The notes: generated by a model from the sequence alone, not told the origin. DNA of 64,000 nt from Kaistia hirudinis (GCF_014196455.1 NZ_JACIDS010000005.1:186001-250000), one strand, 5' to 3'; positions 47,374 through 58,910 are shown, counted from the stretch's first letter. A program made the numbers and translations.

Positions 47374-48482
47374 GAGGATTCTCCAGGAGATAGGCCGGCG
47401 GCCACGCGCTCGACGAGGTCGGCGAGGCGCGCATCCGCATCGGGGCGCCCCACCGATCGCGCGGCAAGCGCCGCCTGTTCGAGACGGGCCGGCTCGGCCA
47501 GGAAGGCGGTGAGTTCGCGGGCGAGCCGGTCGGCGGTCAGTTCCGCCTGCGGCACGATCCAGCCGCCGCCGGCCGAGGCGAGGACGCGGGCATTGGCGCT
47601 CTGGTCCTGGTCGATGGCGTGCGGCAGCGGCACCATGATCGCGGGGCGGCCGATGACGGCGAGCTCGCAGACGGTCGAGGCGCCGGAGCGCGAGACGACG
47701 AGTTGGCTCGCCGCGATGCGGGCCGGCAGATCGCGGAAGAAAGGCGCGAGCTCGGCGGAAACCTTAAGCGCTGCATAGGCTTGCGTGACGCGGGCCATGT
47801 CCTCGGGCCGGCATTGCTGCACGATCGAGAGCCGCGCGCGCACCGAAGGTTCCAGCTTGCCGAGCGCCTCGGGCAGGAGGTCGGAGAAGAAGCGCGCGCC
47901 CTGGCTGCCGCCGAAGACGACGAGATGCAGCGGCGCTCCATCCACGAGGGGCACGAAGGGCACGGCGCTCGCCGCGACGACGGCGCTGCGCACCGGATTG
48001 CCGGTCTGGACCACGATCGCCCGGCCGCCGCCATTGGCGACATCGGGGAACGAGGTGGCGAGGACACGCGCCCGCTTGGCGAGCAGTCGGTTGGCACGGC
48101 CCAGCACCGCGTTCGCGTCATGCACGATGGTGGGGATGCCGAGATGGGCGGCAGCGAGCATCGGCGGCACGGTCGGATAGCCGCCGAAGCCGACGACGAC
48201 CCTGGGTCCGATCCTCGCCATCAGCGCGCGCGCCTGCCAGTAACCCTCCCAGAGGCTCCAGCCGGCCTTGGCCATCACCAGCGGCGACTTCACCGAGGGC
48301 GTCGCCGAGCGGATGATGTGGGTTGCCGCAGCCGGGAAGTCCTGGCCATAGGCTTCGACGCGATGATCGGTGGCGAGCTCGACCCGCCAGCCGCGGGCGA
48401 TCAGCGCATGTGCCAGCGCTTCGGCGGGGAAGAGATGGCCGCCGGTGCCGCCGGCGCAGACGAGGACAGTGCCGCGGCTCAC
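47370..48482 (-). CDS. murG: Lipid II synthase (UDP-GlcNAc:undecaprenyl-PP-MurNAc-pentapeptide transferase)
   Basis: This 370-residue peripheral membrane GT-B glycosyltransferase converts lipid I to lipid II. The N-terminal G loop is [16 protein letters not shown] (about 9-24), with conserved [16 protein letters not shown]. The donor-binding C-domain contains [16 protein letters not shown] and [37 protein letters not shown]. The start is GTG at 48482, directly adjoining the ftsW stop. Its end overlaps murC by 4 bases. Confidence 0.97.
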
Positions 48483-49661
48483 TCAGACGGCTCCGGCCTT
48501 GGGCGTCGGCAGGCGATCCGCCGGGAACGCCGAGAAGCCCGTCGTCAGGCGGACGGGCTCATAGCGGCGGCGCGTCAGCGCCAGCACGAGACCCATCTGG
48601 AAGGCGAGCGCCAGCATGGACGAGCCGCCATAGGAGATGAAGGGCAGCGTCATGCCCTTGGCCGGCATCAGGTTGAGGTTCACCGACATGTTGATGCCGG
48701 ACTGGACGCCGAACAGCACGATCAGCCCGGCCGAGGCGATGCGCACGAAGGCGTCCTCGTTGCGCAAGCTATGGGCAAGGCCGCGGATGACGACGAAGGC
48801 GAACAGCATCACCAGCAGGATGCAGAAGATCACGCCGAACTCTTCCGCGCCGACAGCGAAGATGAAGTCGGTATGGCTGTCCGGCAGGATGCGCTTCACC
48901 AGCCCCTCGCCGGGGCCGCGTCCCAGAAGGCCGCCATTGCGGATCGATTCGAGCGCGGTGTCGACCTGGAACGTGTCGCCGCCGGCGCCGGGATCGAGGA
49001 AGCGGTTGATGCGGCTCGCGAAATGCGGAAACACCGTATAGGCGGCGACGACGCCGCCCGCGGCCAGCACCGCCAGCGCGCCGATCCAGTACCAGGAGAG
49101 GCCGGCCATGAAGAACACGACGGCCCAGGAGACGACCACCAGCATGGTCTGGCCGAGGTCGGGCTGCGCCACCAAGAGCGACACGACGATGCCGAGCAGC
49201 AGCACGCCGAAGATGTTGCCGGGAATGTCGCTGCGGCGGGTGTTCTCGGTGAACAGCCAGGCACAGAGCACGACGAAGGCCGGCTTCATGAATTCGGATG
49301 GCTGCAGCGAGAAGCCGATCACATTGATCCAGCGTCGGGCGCCCTTCACTTCCTGACCGATGAACAGCGTCGCGAACATCAGCACGATCGAGACGACGAA
49401 CACGATCAGCGCGACGCGGCGCACGTCACGCGGCGAGAGCAGCGAGGTGGCGATCAGGATGGCGATGGCGGGGATCAGGAAGGCGACATGGCGTTCCACG
49501 AAATGGAAGCTGTCGAGGCCGATGCGCTCGGCGACCGGCGGACTTCCGGCCAGCGACAGCACCACGCCGATCAGCATCAGGCCGATCACCCCGGCGAGAA
49601 GAAACTTGTCGACCGTCCACCACCATTCCGCGAAGACACCGCGATCGGCCCTGCTGACCAT
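48483..49661 (-). CDS. ftsW: SEDS-family peptidoglycan polymerase FtsW
   Basis: This 392-residue polytopic protein (about ten helices) polymerises lipid II at the septum with FtsI. SEDS landmarks are GQEVKGARRWINVIGFSLQPSEFMKPAFV, PDLGQTMLVVVSWAVVFFMAG and FIFAVGAEEFGVIFCILLV. The C-terminal LMPAKGMTLPFISYGGSSMLAL is also present. The catalytic-type aspartate is in the extracellular loop GPGEGLVKRILPDSHTDFIFA. ATG 49661 overlaps the murD stop in TGATG, with GAGG 7 bases upstream; a GTG one codon earlier is possible. Confidence 0.96.
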   Translation of the reverse strand: MVSRADRGVFAEWWWTVDKFLLAGVIGLMLIGVVLSLAGSPPVAERIGLDSFHFVERHVAFLIPAIAILIATSLLSPRDVRRVALIVFVVSIVLMFATLFIGQEVKGARRWINVIGFSLQPSEFMKPAFVVLCAWLFTENTRRSDIPGNIFGVLLLGIVVSLLVAQPDLGQTMLVVVSWAVVFFMAGLSWYWIGALAVLAAGGVVAAYTVFPHFASRINRFLDPGAGGDTFQVDTALESIRNGGLLGRGPGEGLVKRILPDSHTDFIFAVGAEEFGVIFCILLVMLFAFVVIRGLAHSLRNEDAFVRIASAGLIVLFGVQSGINMSVNLNLMPAKGMTLPFISYGGSSMLALAFQMGLVLALTRRRYEPVRLTTGFSAFPADRLPTPKAGAV

Positions 49662-51061
49662 CACCTGACCTCCTCGATTGACGAGCTCGGCTGCAGCGCG
49701 CGGACGAGCGAACGGAAATGGTCACCGCGCTTCTCGAAATTGCGATACTGGTCGAAGGAAGCGCAGGCCGGCGACAAGAGCACCACCGGCATCGGCGCCG
49801 GATCCTCGGCCGCGTCGCGCGCGGCGGCGATGACCGCGGCCTCCATGGTGCCGACGATCGCGTAGGGAACCTTGCCCTCGAGCGTCTCGGCGAAGGTCTC
49901 GGCGGCGACGCCGATCAGATAGGCCTTGGCGATCTTGGGGAAATACGGCGCGAGGCTGGTGATCCCGCCGGTCTTCGGCTTGCCGCCGGCGATCCAGTAG
50001 ATCCGGTCGAAGCTCGCGAGCGCCTTCTCGGCGGCATCCGCATTGGTCGCCTTGGAATCGTTGACGAACAGCACCTTGCCGATCGTTGCGACCTCTTCCA
50101 TGCGATGGGCGAGGCCGGGGAAGCTCTTGAGCCCCTTAATGATCGTCAGCTCGGAAATGCCGATCGCCATGGCGGCGGCAATCGCCGTCGCCGCGTTCTG
50201 GGCGTTGTGCGTCCCGCGCAGCGAGCCGATGCCTTTGAGATCGACGATCTTGCGCGAGGTGGCGTCGTCCGCCTCATAGATGATGCCGCGGTCGGCGTAA
50301 TAGCCGTCGGCCACCGGACGCCGCACGGAGATGCGTTCCAGCGTCTTGCCGGCCCGATCCAGCTCCGCGGCGATCGCGGCCGACCAGCTGTCGTCGATGC
50401 CGACGATCGCCGTATCCGCGCCGCGAACCAGCTTGGCCTTGATCGCGGCATAGCGCTCCATCGACCCGTGCCGGTCGAGATGGTCTTCCGTCACATTGAG
50501 CAGCACGCCGACGGTCGGATCGAGGGTCGGGGCGAGATCGATCTGGAAGGAGGAGCACTCGATGACATAGACGCGGTCGTCGTCGAGCGGATCGAGGGAC
50601 AGGACCGCCGGGCCGAAATTGCCGCCGATCTGGACGTCGCGGCCGGCGACACGCAGCAGATGCGCGACGAGCGCCGTGGTGGTCGACTTGCCATTGGTGC
50701 CGGTGATCGCGATGAAGCGCGTTTTCGGCGCGACGGCACGGCGCTCGCGGCAGAACAGCTCGATATCGCCGATGATCGGGATCCGGGCCGCCTTGGCCTT
50801 CTCCACCGTCCAATGGGGCTTGGGATGGGTGAGCGGAACGCCGGGCGCCAGCACCAGCGCCTCGAACTCATGAAAATCCGCCTGCTTCAGATCGACGGTC
50901 GGCACGCCGGCCAGGGCGGCGGCCGCGACGGAATCGACATTGTCGTCGAACGCCGAGACCGCGGCGCCGCCGGCGACGAGCGCCTTCGCCGTGGCGATGC
51001 CACTGCCGCCGAGGCCAAAGACCGCGACCTTCTTGCCGGCGAATGTGGTGACGGGAATCAT
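49661..51061 (-). CDS. murD: UDP-N-acetylmuramoyl-L-alanine--D-glutamate ligase
   Basis: This 466-residue ligase adds D-Glu to UDP-MurNAc-L-Ala. The N-domain motif is [16 protein letters not shown], the ATP loop is [21 protein letters not shown], and [23 protein letters not shown] is the family-specific central segment. C-domain residues include [22 protein letters not shown]. It lies 9 bases downstream of mraY and overlaps ftsW by one base. Confidence 0.97.
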   Translation of the reverse strand: MIPVTTFAGKKVAVFGLGGSGIATAKALVAGGAAVSAFDDNVDSVAAAALAGVPTVDLKQADFHEFEALVLAPGVPLTHPKPHWTVEKAKAARIPIIGDIELFCRERRAVAPKTRFIAITGTNGKSTTTALVAHLLRVAGRDVQIGGNFGPAVLSLDPLDDDRVYVIECSSFQIDLAPTLDPTVGVLLNVTEDHLDRHGSMERYAAIKAKLVRGADTAIVGIDDSWSAAIAAELDRAGKTLERISVRRPVADGYYADRGIIYEADDATSRKIVDLKGIGSLRGTHNAQNAATAIAAAMAIGISELTIIKGLKSFPGLAHRMEEVATIGKVLFVNDSKATNADAAEKALASFDRIYWIAGGKPKTGGITSLAPYFPKIAKAYLIGVAAETFAETLEGKVPYAIVGTMEAAVIAAARDAAEDPAPMPVVLLSPACASFDQYRNFEKRGDHFRSLVRALQPSSSIEEVR

Positions 51062-51070
51062 CGGTTCTGT

Positions 51071-52153
51071 TTACCGCAACTTCAGGCTGGACAACCCGAT
51101 CAGGGCCAGCACCACGGCGATGATCCAGAAGCGGATCACGACCTGCGGTTCCGTCCAGCCGAGCTGTTCGAAATGGTGGTGGATCGGCGCCATCTTGAAG
51201 ACGCGCTTTCCGGTGAGCTTGAACGAGGCGACCTGGATGATCACCGAGACGGCCTCGAGCACGAAGAGACCGCCGACAATGGCCAGCACGATCTCGTGCT
51301 TGGTGGCGACGGCGATCGCGCCGAGCATGCCGCCGAGCGCGAGCGAGCCGGTGTCGCCCATGAAGATCGCCGCCGGCGGCGCATTGAACCAGAGGAAGCC
51401 GAGGCCGGCGCCGAACATGGCGCCGCACAGCACCGCGAGCTCGCCCGTGCCGGGCACGAAATGGATCTGCAGATACTCGGCAAAGACCGCGTTGCCGGAG
51501 AGATAGGCCATGATGCCGAAGGTCGTCGCCGCGATCATGACCGGCACGATGGCGAGGCCGTCGAGGCCGTCGGTCAGGTTCACCGCATTGCCCGCGCCGA
51601 CGATGACGAAGGCGCCGAAGGGAATGAAGAACCAGCCGAGATCGATGACCCAGGACTTGATGAAGGGAAAGGTCAGCGCATCGGCGAGCGGCCCGCCGCC
51701 AAGGCGCGACAGCGCGAAGCAGGCGACGGCGGCAACGAGGAACTCGACTAGCAGCCGCATGCGGCCGGAATAGCCCTTGTGGCTCTGCTTCGTGACCTTG
51801 AGATAATCGTCATAGAAGCCGATCAGGCCGAAGCCGACGGTCACAGCGAGCACCGTCCAGACATAGATGCTGGAAAGATTCGCCCAGAGCAGCGTCGAGA
51901 CGATGAGCCCCGAGAGGATCATCAGCCCGCCCATGGTGGGCGTGCCCTTCTTCATCAGATGGCTCTGCGGTCCGTCGGTGCGGATCGGCTGGCCCTTGCC
52001 CTGCTTCAGCCGCAGCGCGCGGATGATCGTGGGCCCGAACAGGAACACGAAGATGAGCGCCGTCATCGTCGCGCCGCCGACGCGGAAGGTGATGTAGCGG
52101 AAGACGTTGAGCGCGGAGACTTGCCCGGATAGATCGCCCAGGAAGTAAAGCAT
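51071..52153 (-). CDS. mraY: Phospho-MurNAc-pentapeptide translocase
   Basis: This 360-residue, ten-helix membrane enzyme transfers phospho-MurNAc-pentapeptide to undecaprenyl phosphate, forming lipid I. The aspartate motif is [29 protein letters not shown], with the second catalytic aspartate in [26 protein letters not shown] and the cytoplasmic [13 protein letters not shown] histidine loop are diagnostic. Its start overlaps the murF stop (TGATG). Confidence 0.97.
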   Translation of the reverse strand: MLYFLGDLSGQVSALNVFRYITFRVGGATMTALIFVFLFGPTIIRALRLKQGKGQPIRTDGPQSHLMKKGTPTMGGLMILSGLIVSTLLWANLSSIYVWTVLAVTVGFGLIGFYDDYLKVTKQSHKGYSGRMRLLVEFLVAAVACFALSRLGGGPLADALTFPFIKSWVIDLGWFFIPFGAFVIVGAGNAVNLTDGLDGLAIVPVMIAATTFGIMAYLSGNAVFAEYLQIHFVPGTGELAVLCGAMFGAGLGFLWFNAPPAAIFMGDTGSLALGGMLGAIAVATKHEIVLAIVGGLFVLEAVSVIIQVASFKLTGKRVFKMAPIHHHFEQLGWTEPQVVIRFWIIAVVLALIGLSSLKLR

Positions 52154-53604
52154 CAGGCAGGTCCTTCAGCATCGGATATTGCCGCGATTTCCGGCGGCGC
52201 GAAACGCGATTTCAGCGCATCGACGACACCGGTCATCCGGCTGCCGTTGGAGCCTTTGACCATCAACACATCGCCGGCTGCAATCTCTTCCCCGAGAATC
52301 GGGACGAGATCACTCGCCTTCTCCGCATAATAGCCCTTCATGGCCGGCGGCAAGGCCTGCCAGAGCGACGCCATGAACGGACCGGCAACGAACACGCGAT
52401 CGACGCCGGCGGCGGCCAGCGGTTCGGCGAGCGCGGCGTGCAGGCTCGGCGATTCCGCACCGAGTTCCAGCATGTCGCCGAGCACGGCGATCCTGCGCCC
52501 GCCCGAAGCCGGCGCCGTGCTGCCGAGCACCGCGATCGCCGCGCGCATGGAGGTCGGGTTGGCGTTGTAGCTCTCGTCGATCAGCAGGGCGCCGTCATCC
52601 CCGACATGAAGCCGGTGGCGCGATCCCCTGCCCTTCGGGGCCGAAAGATCCGCGAAGGAGGCCGCTGCCGCTTCGAGATCCGCGCCGAGTTCGGCGGCGG
52701 CGAGCAGCACCGCGAGCGCGTTCTGCACGATGTGACGGCCGGGCGCGCCGATCACGAAGTCGATCTCGCGCCCGAGAATGCTGGCGACGACGCGCGAATG
52801 GTCAGCGGCGAGTTCGGCCGAGACGAGACGCCCCTCGGCGTCGGGGTTCTCGCCGAAACCAAGGATCCGCTCGACGCCGGCCTCGATCGCCTTCAGGGCG
52901 AGCGCCTCATAGAACGGATTGTCGCGATTGATGATGGCCGAGCCGCCCGGCTCGACGCCGGTGAAGATCTCCGCCTTGGCCGCGGCGATGCCGGCGATGC
53001 CATCGGGGAAATATTCGATATGCACGGGCTCGACGGTGGTCACGATCGCCACATGCGGGCGGACCTGGGCGACCAGCGGCACGATCTCGCCGGCATGGTT
53101 CATGCCGATCTCGAACACTGCATAGCGCGCCTCGGCCGGCATGCGCGCCAGCGTCAGCGGCACGCCCCAGTGATTGTTGAACGAGGCCGGGGAATAATGC
53201 GTCTCGCCGCCGGGCGCCAGCGCGCGGGCCAGCATTTCCTTGGTCGTCGTCTTGCCGACGCTGCCAGTGACGGCCGCGATCCGCGCCTTCGAGCGGGCAC
53301 GCGCCGCCCGGGCGAGCGCCTCGAGCGACTTGAGCACGTCGGACACGACGACGAGCGGGACCGTCATCCGCCCGAGGCCGGCAAGCCGCTCCTCGGCGAC
53401 GACGGCGAGCGCGGCGCCGTGACCGGCGGCGCTGCCGACGAAATCATGCCCGTCGAACCGATCGCCCTTGATCGCGAAGAAGGCGTCGCCCGGCCCGACC
53501 GTGCGGCTGTCGATCGAGATGCCCCCGATCGGCGCCGAGCCCTGCCCGGTCGGCCGGCCCTTCATCGCGGTGATGAAATCCTCGAATGTCCAAAGCGTCC
53601 TCAT
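52153..53604 (-). CDS. murF: UDP-MurNAc-tripeptide--D-alanyl-D-alanine ligase
   Basis: This 483-residue ligase adds the D-Ala-D-Ala dipeptide made by Ddl. The N-domain includes [27 protein letters not shown], the ATP loop is [20 protein letters not shown], and [10 protein letters not shown] and [20 protein letters not shown] are family motifs. It overlaps murE by 4 bases and mraY by 1 base. The C-terminus [17 protein letters not shown] is a variable tail. Confidence 0.97.
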   Translation of the reverse strand: MRTLWTFEDFITAMKGRPTGQGSAPIGGISIDSRTVGPGDAFFAIKGDRFDGHDFVGSAAGHGAALAVVAEERLAGLGRMTVPLVVVSDVLKSLEALARAARARSKARIAAVTGSVGKTTTKEMLARALAPGGETHYSPASFNNHWGVPLTLARMPAEARYAVFEIGMNHAGEIVPLVAQVRPHVAIVTTVEPVHIEYFPDGIAGIAAAKAEIFTGVEPGGSAIINRDNPFYEALALKAIEAGVERILGFGENPDAEGRLVSAELAADHSRVVASILGREIDFVIGAPGRHIVQNALAVLLAAAELGADLEAAAASFADLSAPKGRGSRHRLHVGDDGALLIDESYNANPTSMRAAIAVLGSTAPASGGRRIAVLGDMLELGAESPSLHAALAEPLAAAGVDRVFVAGPFMASLWQALPPAMKGYYAEKASDLVPILGEEIAAGDVLMVKGSNGSRMTGVVDALKSRFAPPEIAAISDAEGPA

Positions 53605-55058
53605 GCGGCGCGCTCCCCTGCAAGCGCCGCGGCGACCACCTCGTGATCCGAGAACGGATGGACTTCGCCGGCGATGATCTGTCCCGTTTCGTGCCCCTTG
53701 CCGGCGATGCAGAGCACATCGCCCGCCTCCAGCATCGCGACCGCCTCGCCGATCGCCCGCGCCCGGTCGCCGATCTCGATCGCGCCCGGAGCGGCGGCGA
53801 GGATCGCGGCGCGGATCGTGGCCGGATCCTCGGAGCGGGGATTGTCGTCCGTGACGATGACGAGATCGGCCTGCCGGCTCGCCGCCGCGCCCATGAGCGG
53901 GCGCTTGCCCGCGTCGCGGTCGCCGCCGGCGCCGAAGACGACGATGAGCCGGCCCTTGGCGAGGGGACGGAGCGCGGCGAGCGCGACGTCGAGCGCATCC
54001 GGCTTGTGGGCGTAATCGATGAAGATCTGTCCGCCGGACAGGGTGCTGCCGACCCGCTCCAGCCGGCCCGGCGCGCCGGTCAGCTGGCCGAGCGCCGCGA
54101 TGGCGACGGCCGGCGCGATGCCGGCGCCAATGGCGAGCCCCGCCGCGACGAGCGCATTGGAGACCTGGAAGCCGCCGCGCAGCGGCAGATCGACCGACAT
54201 GGCCTCGCCGAGCACCGAAAGCGCCAGCGCCTGGCCGTCATCGTGTTCATTGACGGAAAGGAGGCGGATCGCCGTGCCGTTGCGGCCGACGTCGATGAGG
54301 CGTTGGCCACGGGTCCGCGCGATCTCGGCGACGCGCGCGCCATAGGGCCCGTCCATATCGACGACCGCCGCGCCGTCCGCCGGAAGCAGCACGGTGAAGA
54401 GACGCAGCTTGGCGGCGAAATAGTCTTCGACCGTCGGATGATAATCCATGTGGTCGCGGCCGAGATTGGTGAAGGCGGCCGCGACGAGGCGCACGCCATC
54501 GAGGCGGCGCTGATCGAGCCCATGGCTCGACGCTTCCAGCGCGGCATGGGTGACGCCCTCGCGTGCGAGGCGGTCGAGCATCTGGTGCAAGGCGACCGGG
54601 TCGGGCGTCGTCAGGCTGCCATATTCTGCGCCGGCTGGCGAAACGACGCCGATCGTACCGATCGAGGCCGCTGGAAAGCCGGCCGCCTTGAAGATCTGCC
54701 GCACGAAGACGGCGACCGAGGTCTTGCCGCTCGTGCCGGTGACGGCGACGAGCTTTTCCGGCTGGAGCGGATAGAAGCGCGCCGCGATGCGCGCGAGCGC
54801 CAGGCGCGGGTCTGCGGCCTCGATGACGGGAACGCCGAGCTCGCTGCCCAGCGCGCCCGGCGCGGCGACGATCGCGACCGCGCCGCGACGGACCGCGTCG
54901 GCGGCAAAGCGCGCGCCATCGGCGGCGACGCCTTTCAGGGCAACGAACAGAAAGCCGGGCTGCACCGCCCGGCTGTCGGAGGTGAGGCCCGCGATCTCTG
55001 TTCCCGCCGCGTCCGGCGGCAGGGAAAGGTCGCTCGCTATGAGGTCGCTCAGTCGCAT
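53601..55058 (-). CDS. murE: UDP-MurNAc-L-Ala-D-Glu:meso-diaminopimelate ligase
   Basis: This 485-residue ligase adds the third stem-peptide residue. The N-domain contains GLTSDSRAVQPGFLFVALKG, the ATP loop is VAVTGTSGKTSVAVFVRQIF, and EASSHGLDQRRLDGV and FTNLGRDHMDYHPTVEDYF are conserved. The specificity motif is DNPR (in VIVTDDNPRSEDP), which indicates meso-diaminopimelate rather than lysine. ATG 55058 has AAGGG 6 bases upstream; an upstream in-frame ATG at 55076 is less well placed. It lies 54 bases after ftsI. Confidence 0.97.
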   Translation of the reverse strand: MRLSDLIASDLSLPPDAAGTEIAGLTSDSRAVQPGFLFVALKGVAADGARFAADAVRRGAVAIVAAPGALGSELGVPVIEAADPRLALARIAARFYPLQPEKLVAVTGTSGKTSVAVFVRQIFKAAGFPAASIGTIGVVSPAGAEYGSLTTPDPVALHQMLDRLAREGVTHAALEASSHGLDQRRLDGVRLVAAAFTNLGRDHMDYHPTVEDYFAAKLRLFTVLLPADGAAVVDMDGPYGARVAEIARTRGQRLIDVGRNGTAIRLLSVNEHDDGQALALSVLGEAMSVDLPLRGGFQVSNALVAAGLAIGAGIAPAVAIAALGQLTGAPGRLERVGSTLSGGQIFIDYAHKPDALDVALAALRPLAKGRLIVVFGAGGDRDAGKRPLMGAAASRQADLVIVTDDNPRSEDPATIRAAILAAAPGAIEIGDRARAIGEAVAMLEAGDVLCIAGKGHETGQIIAGEVHPFSDHEVVAAALAGERAA

Positions 55059-55112
55059 TGGCCCTTCATATCCCAATCGTGGTGAGACCGCTAAAGGGCG
55101 CTCCTTCCGCGC

Positions 55113-56843
55113 TCAATACGACACGAGCATGGCATCGGGGTGGCTTTCATTCGCGGTGCGCGGCTGGACACCGAGGAAAGCGGCGGAACGGCGGATGACA
55201 TTGCCCGCGACGAAAGCCGCGTTCCAGGCCGCCAGCGCCGGCTTGCCGGGCGCCTCGGGCTTGGGATCGTCGACCGAGACGAGCAGCACATATTGCGGGT
55301 CGTCCATCGGGAAGCTGGCCAGGAACGAGTTCAGATAGTGCCCGTTCACATAGCGCCCGTTGACGATCTTCTCGGCCGTGCCGGTCTTGCCGCCGACGAC
55401 ATAGCCCGGCACGTCGGCATGGCGGCCCGAGCCGTTCACCGAATTGAAGCGGAACAGCCAGCGCATCTCGTCGCTGGTCTTCTTCGAGACCATCGGCGTC
55501 GACTCGGCCAGCGCCTCGTCCTGCGTGCGCGGGAAGAAGGTGGGATTCAGGAAATTGCCGCCATTCACCAGCGCGACGTCGCCCATCGCGGCCTGCATCG
55601 GCGTGATCGCGATCGAATGGCCGAACGCCACCGTCATCGTCGTCGCCTCGCTCCAGCGCTTGGGCACCTGCGGCGTCGCGACTTCCGGGAGATCGGTCTT
55701 CAGGCGGACGGAGAGGCCGAACTTCTTCAAATAGTCCTGCTGCCGGTCGCCACCGATCGCCAGCGCCATCTTCGCCGTGCCGATATTGGACGAATACTGG
55801 AAGATCTCCGGCACGGTGAGGAAGCGGGCCTGCGCGTGCGAATCGTGGATGACGTGCCGCCCGACCCGGATCGGCGCGCGGGCATCGAACGAATCCGACA
55901 TCTTCACGCGGCCCGAATCGAGCGCCATCGCGAAGGTAAAGCTCTTGAACACCGAGCCGAGCTCATAGGTGCCGGCCGTGATGCGGTTGAGGCGGTCCGG
56001 CTTGTTGGCGTCGACCGGATCGTTCGGATCGAAATCGGGCAGCGAGGCGAGCGCCATGACCTCGCCGGTCTTGGCGTTGATGAGGACGCCCATGGCGGCG
56101 GCGGCCTGATAGCGCTGCATCGCGCCGACGAGCTCGTCGCGCAGCACATGCTGGACGCGGAGGTCGACCGAGAGGCGCACCGGCTCCTGCTCGCTGCCCT
56201 TCACGGCGAACCCGGCCTCGTGCAGGTCGCCGAGCCCGCGCTCGTCGATCGCCCGCTCGATGCCCGCAATGCCCTGATTGTCGACATTGACGAGGCCGAC
56301 AATATGCGCCGCCGCCGGTCCGCCCGGATAGAAGCGCTTGTTCTCGGTCAGGAAGCCGACGCCGGGAATGCCGAGATCGAAGATCTGCGCGCGCTGCTTC
56401 GGCGTGATCTCGCGCTTGATCCAGACGAAGCCGGCCTGCGTCGACAGCTTCTTGCGCAGCTGGCCGGCGTCGAGATCGGGCAGCACCGAGGTGATCAGCT
56501 CGGTCGCCTCGTCGGGATCGACGATCTTGTTCGGCTCGGCATAGAGCGAGGCCGTCTTGATGTCGGTCGCGAGGATCTCGCCGTTGCGGTCGACGATGTC
56601 CGGCCGCGCGGTCGCGATCGCCGAGGCGGCGCTGCCGCGCGCCGCGGCGGCGGCCGGATCGGAGGTGCCGAGCATGATCAGGCGCCCGGTGATGACGCCA
56701 TAGAGGAGCATGAACGCGCCGATGGTCAGCATGATACGGCCGCGCGACTGGTCCTGGCGCTGCTTCGCGGTGACCTTCTGCTTGGCCTTGGCCTTGCCCG
56801 CACGGGAGAACATGTCCGGATGATCCGTCAAAGTGAGGGTCAT
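55113..56843 (-). CDS. ftsI: Septal peptidoglycan transpeptidase FtsI (PBP3)
   Basis: This 576-residue bitopic class B penicillin-binding protein cross-links septal peptidoglycan. A basic cytoplasmic region (about 1-36) precedes the transmembrane helix (about 38-55). The pedestal dimerisation domain follows. The transpeptidase motifs are SVFK (catalytic serine, in LGSVFKSFTFA), SSN (in QYSSNIGTAKMA) and KTG (in GGKTGTAEKIV). The start ATG 56843 has GGGAGG upstream and overlaps the ftsL stop by 4 bases. It pairs functionally with FtsW of the same cluster. Confidence 0.97.
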   Translation of the reverse strand: MTLTLTDHPDMFSRAGKAKAKQKVTAKQRQDQSRGRIMLTIGAFMLLYGVITGRLIMLGTSDPAAAAARGSAASAIATARPDIVDRNGEILATDIKTASLYAEPNKIVDPDEATELITSVLPDLDAGQLRKKLSTQAGFVWIKREITPKQRAQIFDLGIPGVGFLTENKRFYPGGPAAAHIVGLVNVDNQGIAGIERAIDERGLGDLHEAGFAVKGSEQEPVRLSVDLRVQHVLRDELVGAMQRYQAAAAMGVLINAKTGEVMALASLPDFDPNDPVDANKPDRLNRITAGTYELGSVFKSFTFAMALDSGRVKMSDSFDARAPIRVGRHVIHDSHAQARFLTVPEIFQYSSNIGTAKMALAIGGDRQQDYLKKFGLSVRLKTDLPEVATPQVPKRWSEATTMTVAFGHSIAITPMQAAMGDVALVNGGNFLNPTFFPRTQDEALAESTPMVSKKTSDEMRWLFRFNSVNGSGRHADVPGYVVGGKTGTAEKIVNGRYVNGHYLNSFLASFPMDDPQYVLLVSVDDPKPEAPGKPALAAWNAAFVAGNVIRRSAAFLGVQPRTANESHPDAMLVSY

Positions 56844-57235
56844 GGCTTTCCTCCCGCGATCGGCGCGGCGTTCGCCACCTTGGCGGCGGCACTGCCGGGC
56901 CGGATCGAGCTGGTCCGCAATTCGTCGAGTTCGGATGCGGCAGGCACCGGCGGCTTCTCCGGCACGTCGTCGATGGTGCCGAGCTGGCGCACGTCGATCG
57001 GCTGCAGCTTCAGCACGGCGCCATAGCGGGCCACGAGTTCCTGCAGGCGCGCCGGCTGGTCGAACACGCTCCACTCCGCCTTGAGCAGCGTGATCGCCTC
57101 CTTCTCGGCGGCGATCTCGGCACGGAGCTTGTGCACGCGGTCGGCGGCCCGGCCGGCGCTGTCCTTCATGGCGTAGGTCACGACGGCGCCCGCCACCATC
57201 AGCCCGACCCACATGATCCCGACGCCCCGTTTCAT
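56840..57235 (-). CDS. ftsL: Cell division protein FtsL
   Basis: This 131-residue bitopic protein has a transmembrane helix near the N-terminus (about 8-24, [18 protein letters not shown]). It is followed by a short coiled coil ([27 protein letters not shown]) and a Pro/Ala-rich tail. The [38 protein letters not shown] segment is typical of alphaproteobacterial FtsL. It is recognised mainly by position between rsmH and ftsI, both of which it overlaps by 4 bases. It recruits FtsB, FtsQ and FtsWI. Confidence 0.9.
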   Translation of the reverse strand: MKRGVGIMWVGLMVAGAVVTYAMKDSAGRAADRVHKLRAEIAAEKEAITLLKAEWSVFDQPARLQELVARYGAVLKLQPIDVRQLGTIDDVPEKPPVPAASELDELRTSSIRPGSAAAKVANAAPIAGGKP

Positions 57236-58269
57236 CGCGATCTCTCCAGCTTGAAAGGCGGCAGCGACGGCACGCCGGCAGCGGCCGCATCGAAGGGACG
57301 GGCCGGCGCCTCGGTCCGGATCCCGGCGCGCAGCTTGGCCGAACGGGCCCGCGGATTGCGGCACAGTTCTTCCTCGCCCGGCACCACCGGCCCGCGGCCG
57401 GCGAGACGGAACGTCGGCGGCGCGATCGTCGCCTCGGGCAGATGACGCGAGCCGCCCGCCCGCTCCTCCGAGCGCTCCGCGAAGAAGCGCTTGACGATCC
57501 GGTCCTCGAGCGAATGGAACGAGACCACCACCAGCCGTCCGCCCGGTTTCAGGATGCGCTCCGCCGCGGCGAGCGCGTCACCGAGTTCGTCCAGTTCGCG
57601 GTTCACATAGATGCGCAGCGCCTGGAAGGCACGCGTCGCCGGATGGATCGCGTCACCCGCCCGCTTGCCGATCACCCGCTCGGCGAGGCCGGCGAGATCC
57701 TTGGTGCGGATGAAGGGCGTCTCGTCCCGATCCTCGACGATGGCGCGCGCCAGCGCGCCTGCCCGCTTCTCTTCCCCGAGCACGGAGAAGATGCGGGCAA
57801 GGCTGCGCGCGTCCATCGCATTGACCACGTCGGCCGCGCTCGGCCCCTCGCCGCCCATGCGCATGTCGAGCGGCCCGTCGAAGCGGAAGGAGAAGCCCCG
57901 CTCCGCCTCGTCGAGCTGCATCGAGGAGACGCCGATATCGAGCACCACGCCGTCGACGGCGGGAAAGCCGGCATCGGCCGCGATCGCGTCGAGCGCGCTG
58001 AAGCGACCCTCGCGCAGGATCAGCCGCCCAACGGCCTCGGCGACGAGCCCCTGCCCGCCGGCAATCGCCGTCGGATCGCGATCGATCGCGATGACCTCGG
58101 CGCCGCGCGCGAGGATGGCGCGGCTATAGCCGCCGAGCCCGAAGGTGCCGTCGATGAAGACGCCGTCCGGGGTGGGAGCGAGATGCTCGATCACCTCGTC
58201 GAGAAGAACGGAAACATGGCGCGGCGGTCCGCCGACGATGCCGTTCCCGACCTCGCCTCCCGCGCTCAT
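57232..58269 (-). CDS. rsmH: 16S rRNA (cytosine(1402)-N(4))-methyltransferase
   Basis: This 345-residue SAM enzyme modifies C1402 in the decoding centre. The N-terminal [36 protein letters not shown] contains the SAM loop. [34 protein letters not shown] and [19 protein letters not shown] are family signatures. [17 protein letters not shown] lies near the end of the catalytic part. ATG 58269 overlaps the mraZ stop by 4 bases. The older name is mraW. Confidence 0.97.
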   Translation of the reverse strand: MSAGGEVGNGIVGGPPRHVSVLLDEVIEHLAPTPDGVFIDGTFGLGGYSRAILARGAEVIAIDRDPTAIAGGQGLVAEAVGRLILREGRFSALDAIAADAGFPAVDGVVLDIGVSSMQLDEAERGFSFRFDGPLDMRMGGEGPSAADVVNAMDARSLARIFSVLGEEKRAGALARAIVEDRDETPFIRTKDLAGLAERVIGKRAGDAIHPATRAFQALRIYVNRELDELGDALAAAERILKPGGRLVVVSFHSLEDRIVKRFFAERSEERAGGSRHLPEATIAPPTFRLAGRGPVVPGEEELCRNPRARSAKLRAGIRTEAPARPFDAAAAGVPSLPPFKLERSR

Positions 58270-58751
58270 TCCGAACCTCCCGGCGCCGCCTCGGCGGACG
58301 CACGGCTGCCGGGAACGAGACGCTTGCGCAGATCGCGCAGCCGGTTCCTGGCCTCGGACCGGTAGGCGTCGAAGCGTTCTGGTTCCCAGATCTGGAATTT
58401 GTAGCCCTGCCCCACGAAGGTCACCGCGTCGGCGATCCCCGCATAGGACTTGATGCTCTCGGTCAGGCTGACCCGCCCGTCCGCGTCGATCTTCAGGATC
58501 TCGCTCTCGCCGATCAACGTGGTCGACAGATATTCGTGATCTTCCGAGAAGGGCTCGAAGCGCGCGAGGCTGGCACGGATCTGCTGCTGGAGGCGATTGC
58601 CTCCGGCGTCCACCGCATTCTGATCCAGCGTCGGGCAGCAATAGAGTCCCTCGAAACCATCACGCGCCAAAACCTGTCGGAACGAAGCGGGCACGGAAAC
58701 CCGCCCCTTGGAATCGAGCCGATTGGTGAAGGTCGAAACGAACTCTTCCAT
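58266..58751 (-). CDS. mraZ: Transcriptional regulator MraZ
   Basis: This 161-residue protein has two SpoVT/AbrB-like halves, each with a DxxxR motif: [17 protein letters not shown] (about 8-24) and [16 protein letters not shown] (about 85-100). MraZ rings bind repeated TGGG boxes and repress the dcw promoter. Such boxes lie 160-200 bases upstream and overlap the promoter hexamers (58911-58960). ATG 58751 has GAGGGG just upstream. It is the first gene of the dcw run. The C-terminal Arg-rich tail ([16 protein letters not shown]) is longer than in E. coli. Confidence 0.96.
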   Translation of the reverse strand: MEEFVSTFTNRLDSKGRVSVPASFRQVLARDGFEGLYCCPTLDQNAVDAGGNRLQQQIRASLARFEPFSEDHEYLSTTLIGESEILKIDADGRVSLTESIKSYAGIADAVTFVGQGYKFQIWEPERFDAYRSEARNRLRDLRKRLVPGSRASAEAAPGGSE

Positions 58752-58910
58752 CGCCCCTCGGCTGAGCCTCGCACCGCAAACGAACACCCCCGCCGCGCCC
58801 CGCTTGCGAGCACGGATCGAAACTCACGGACGCGGACAGGGAACACGGACCCGGAATGAACGGATGGAGGGATCGAAGGCTCAAAAATGCCCAACGCGAC
58901 CCCGTCGTTC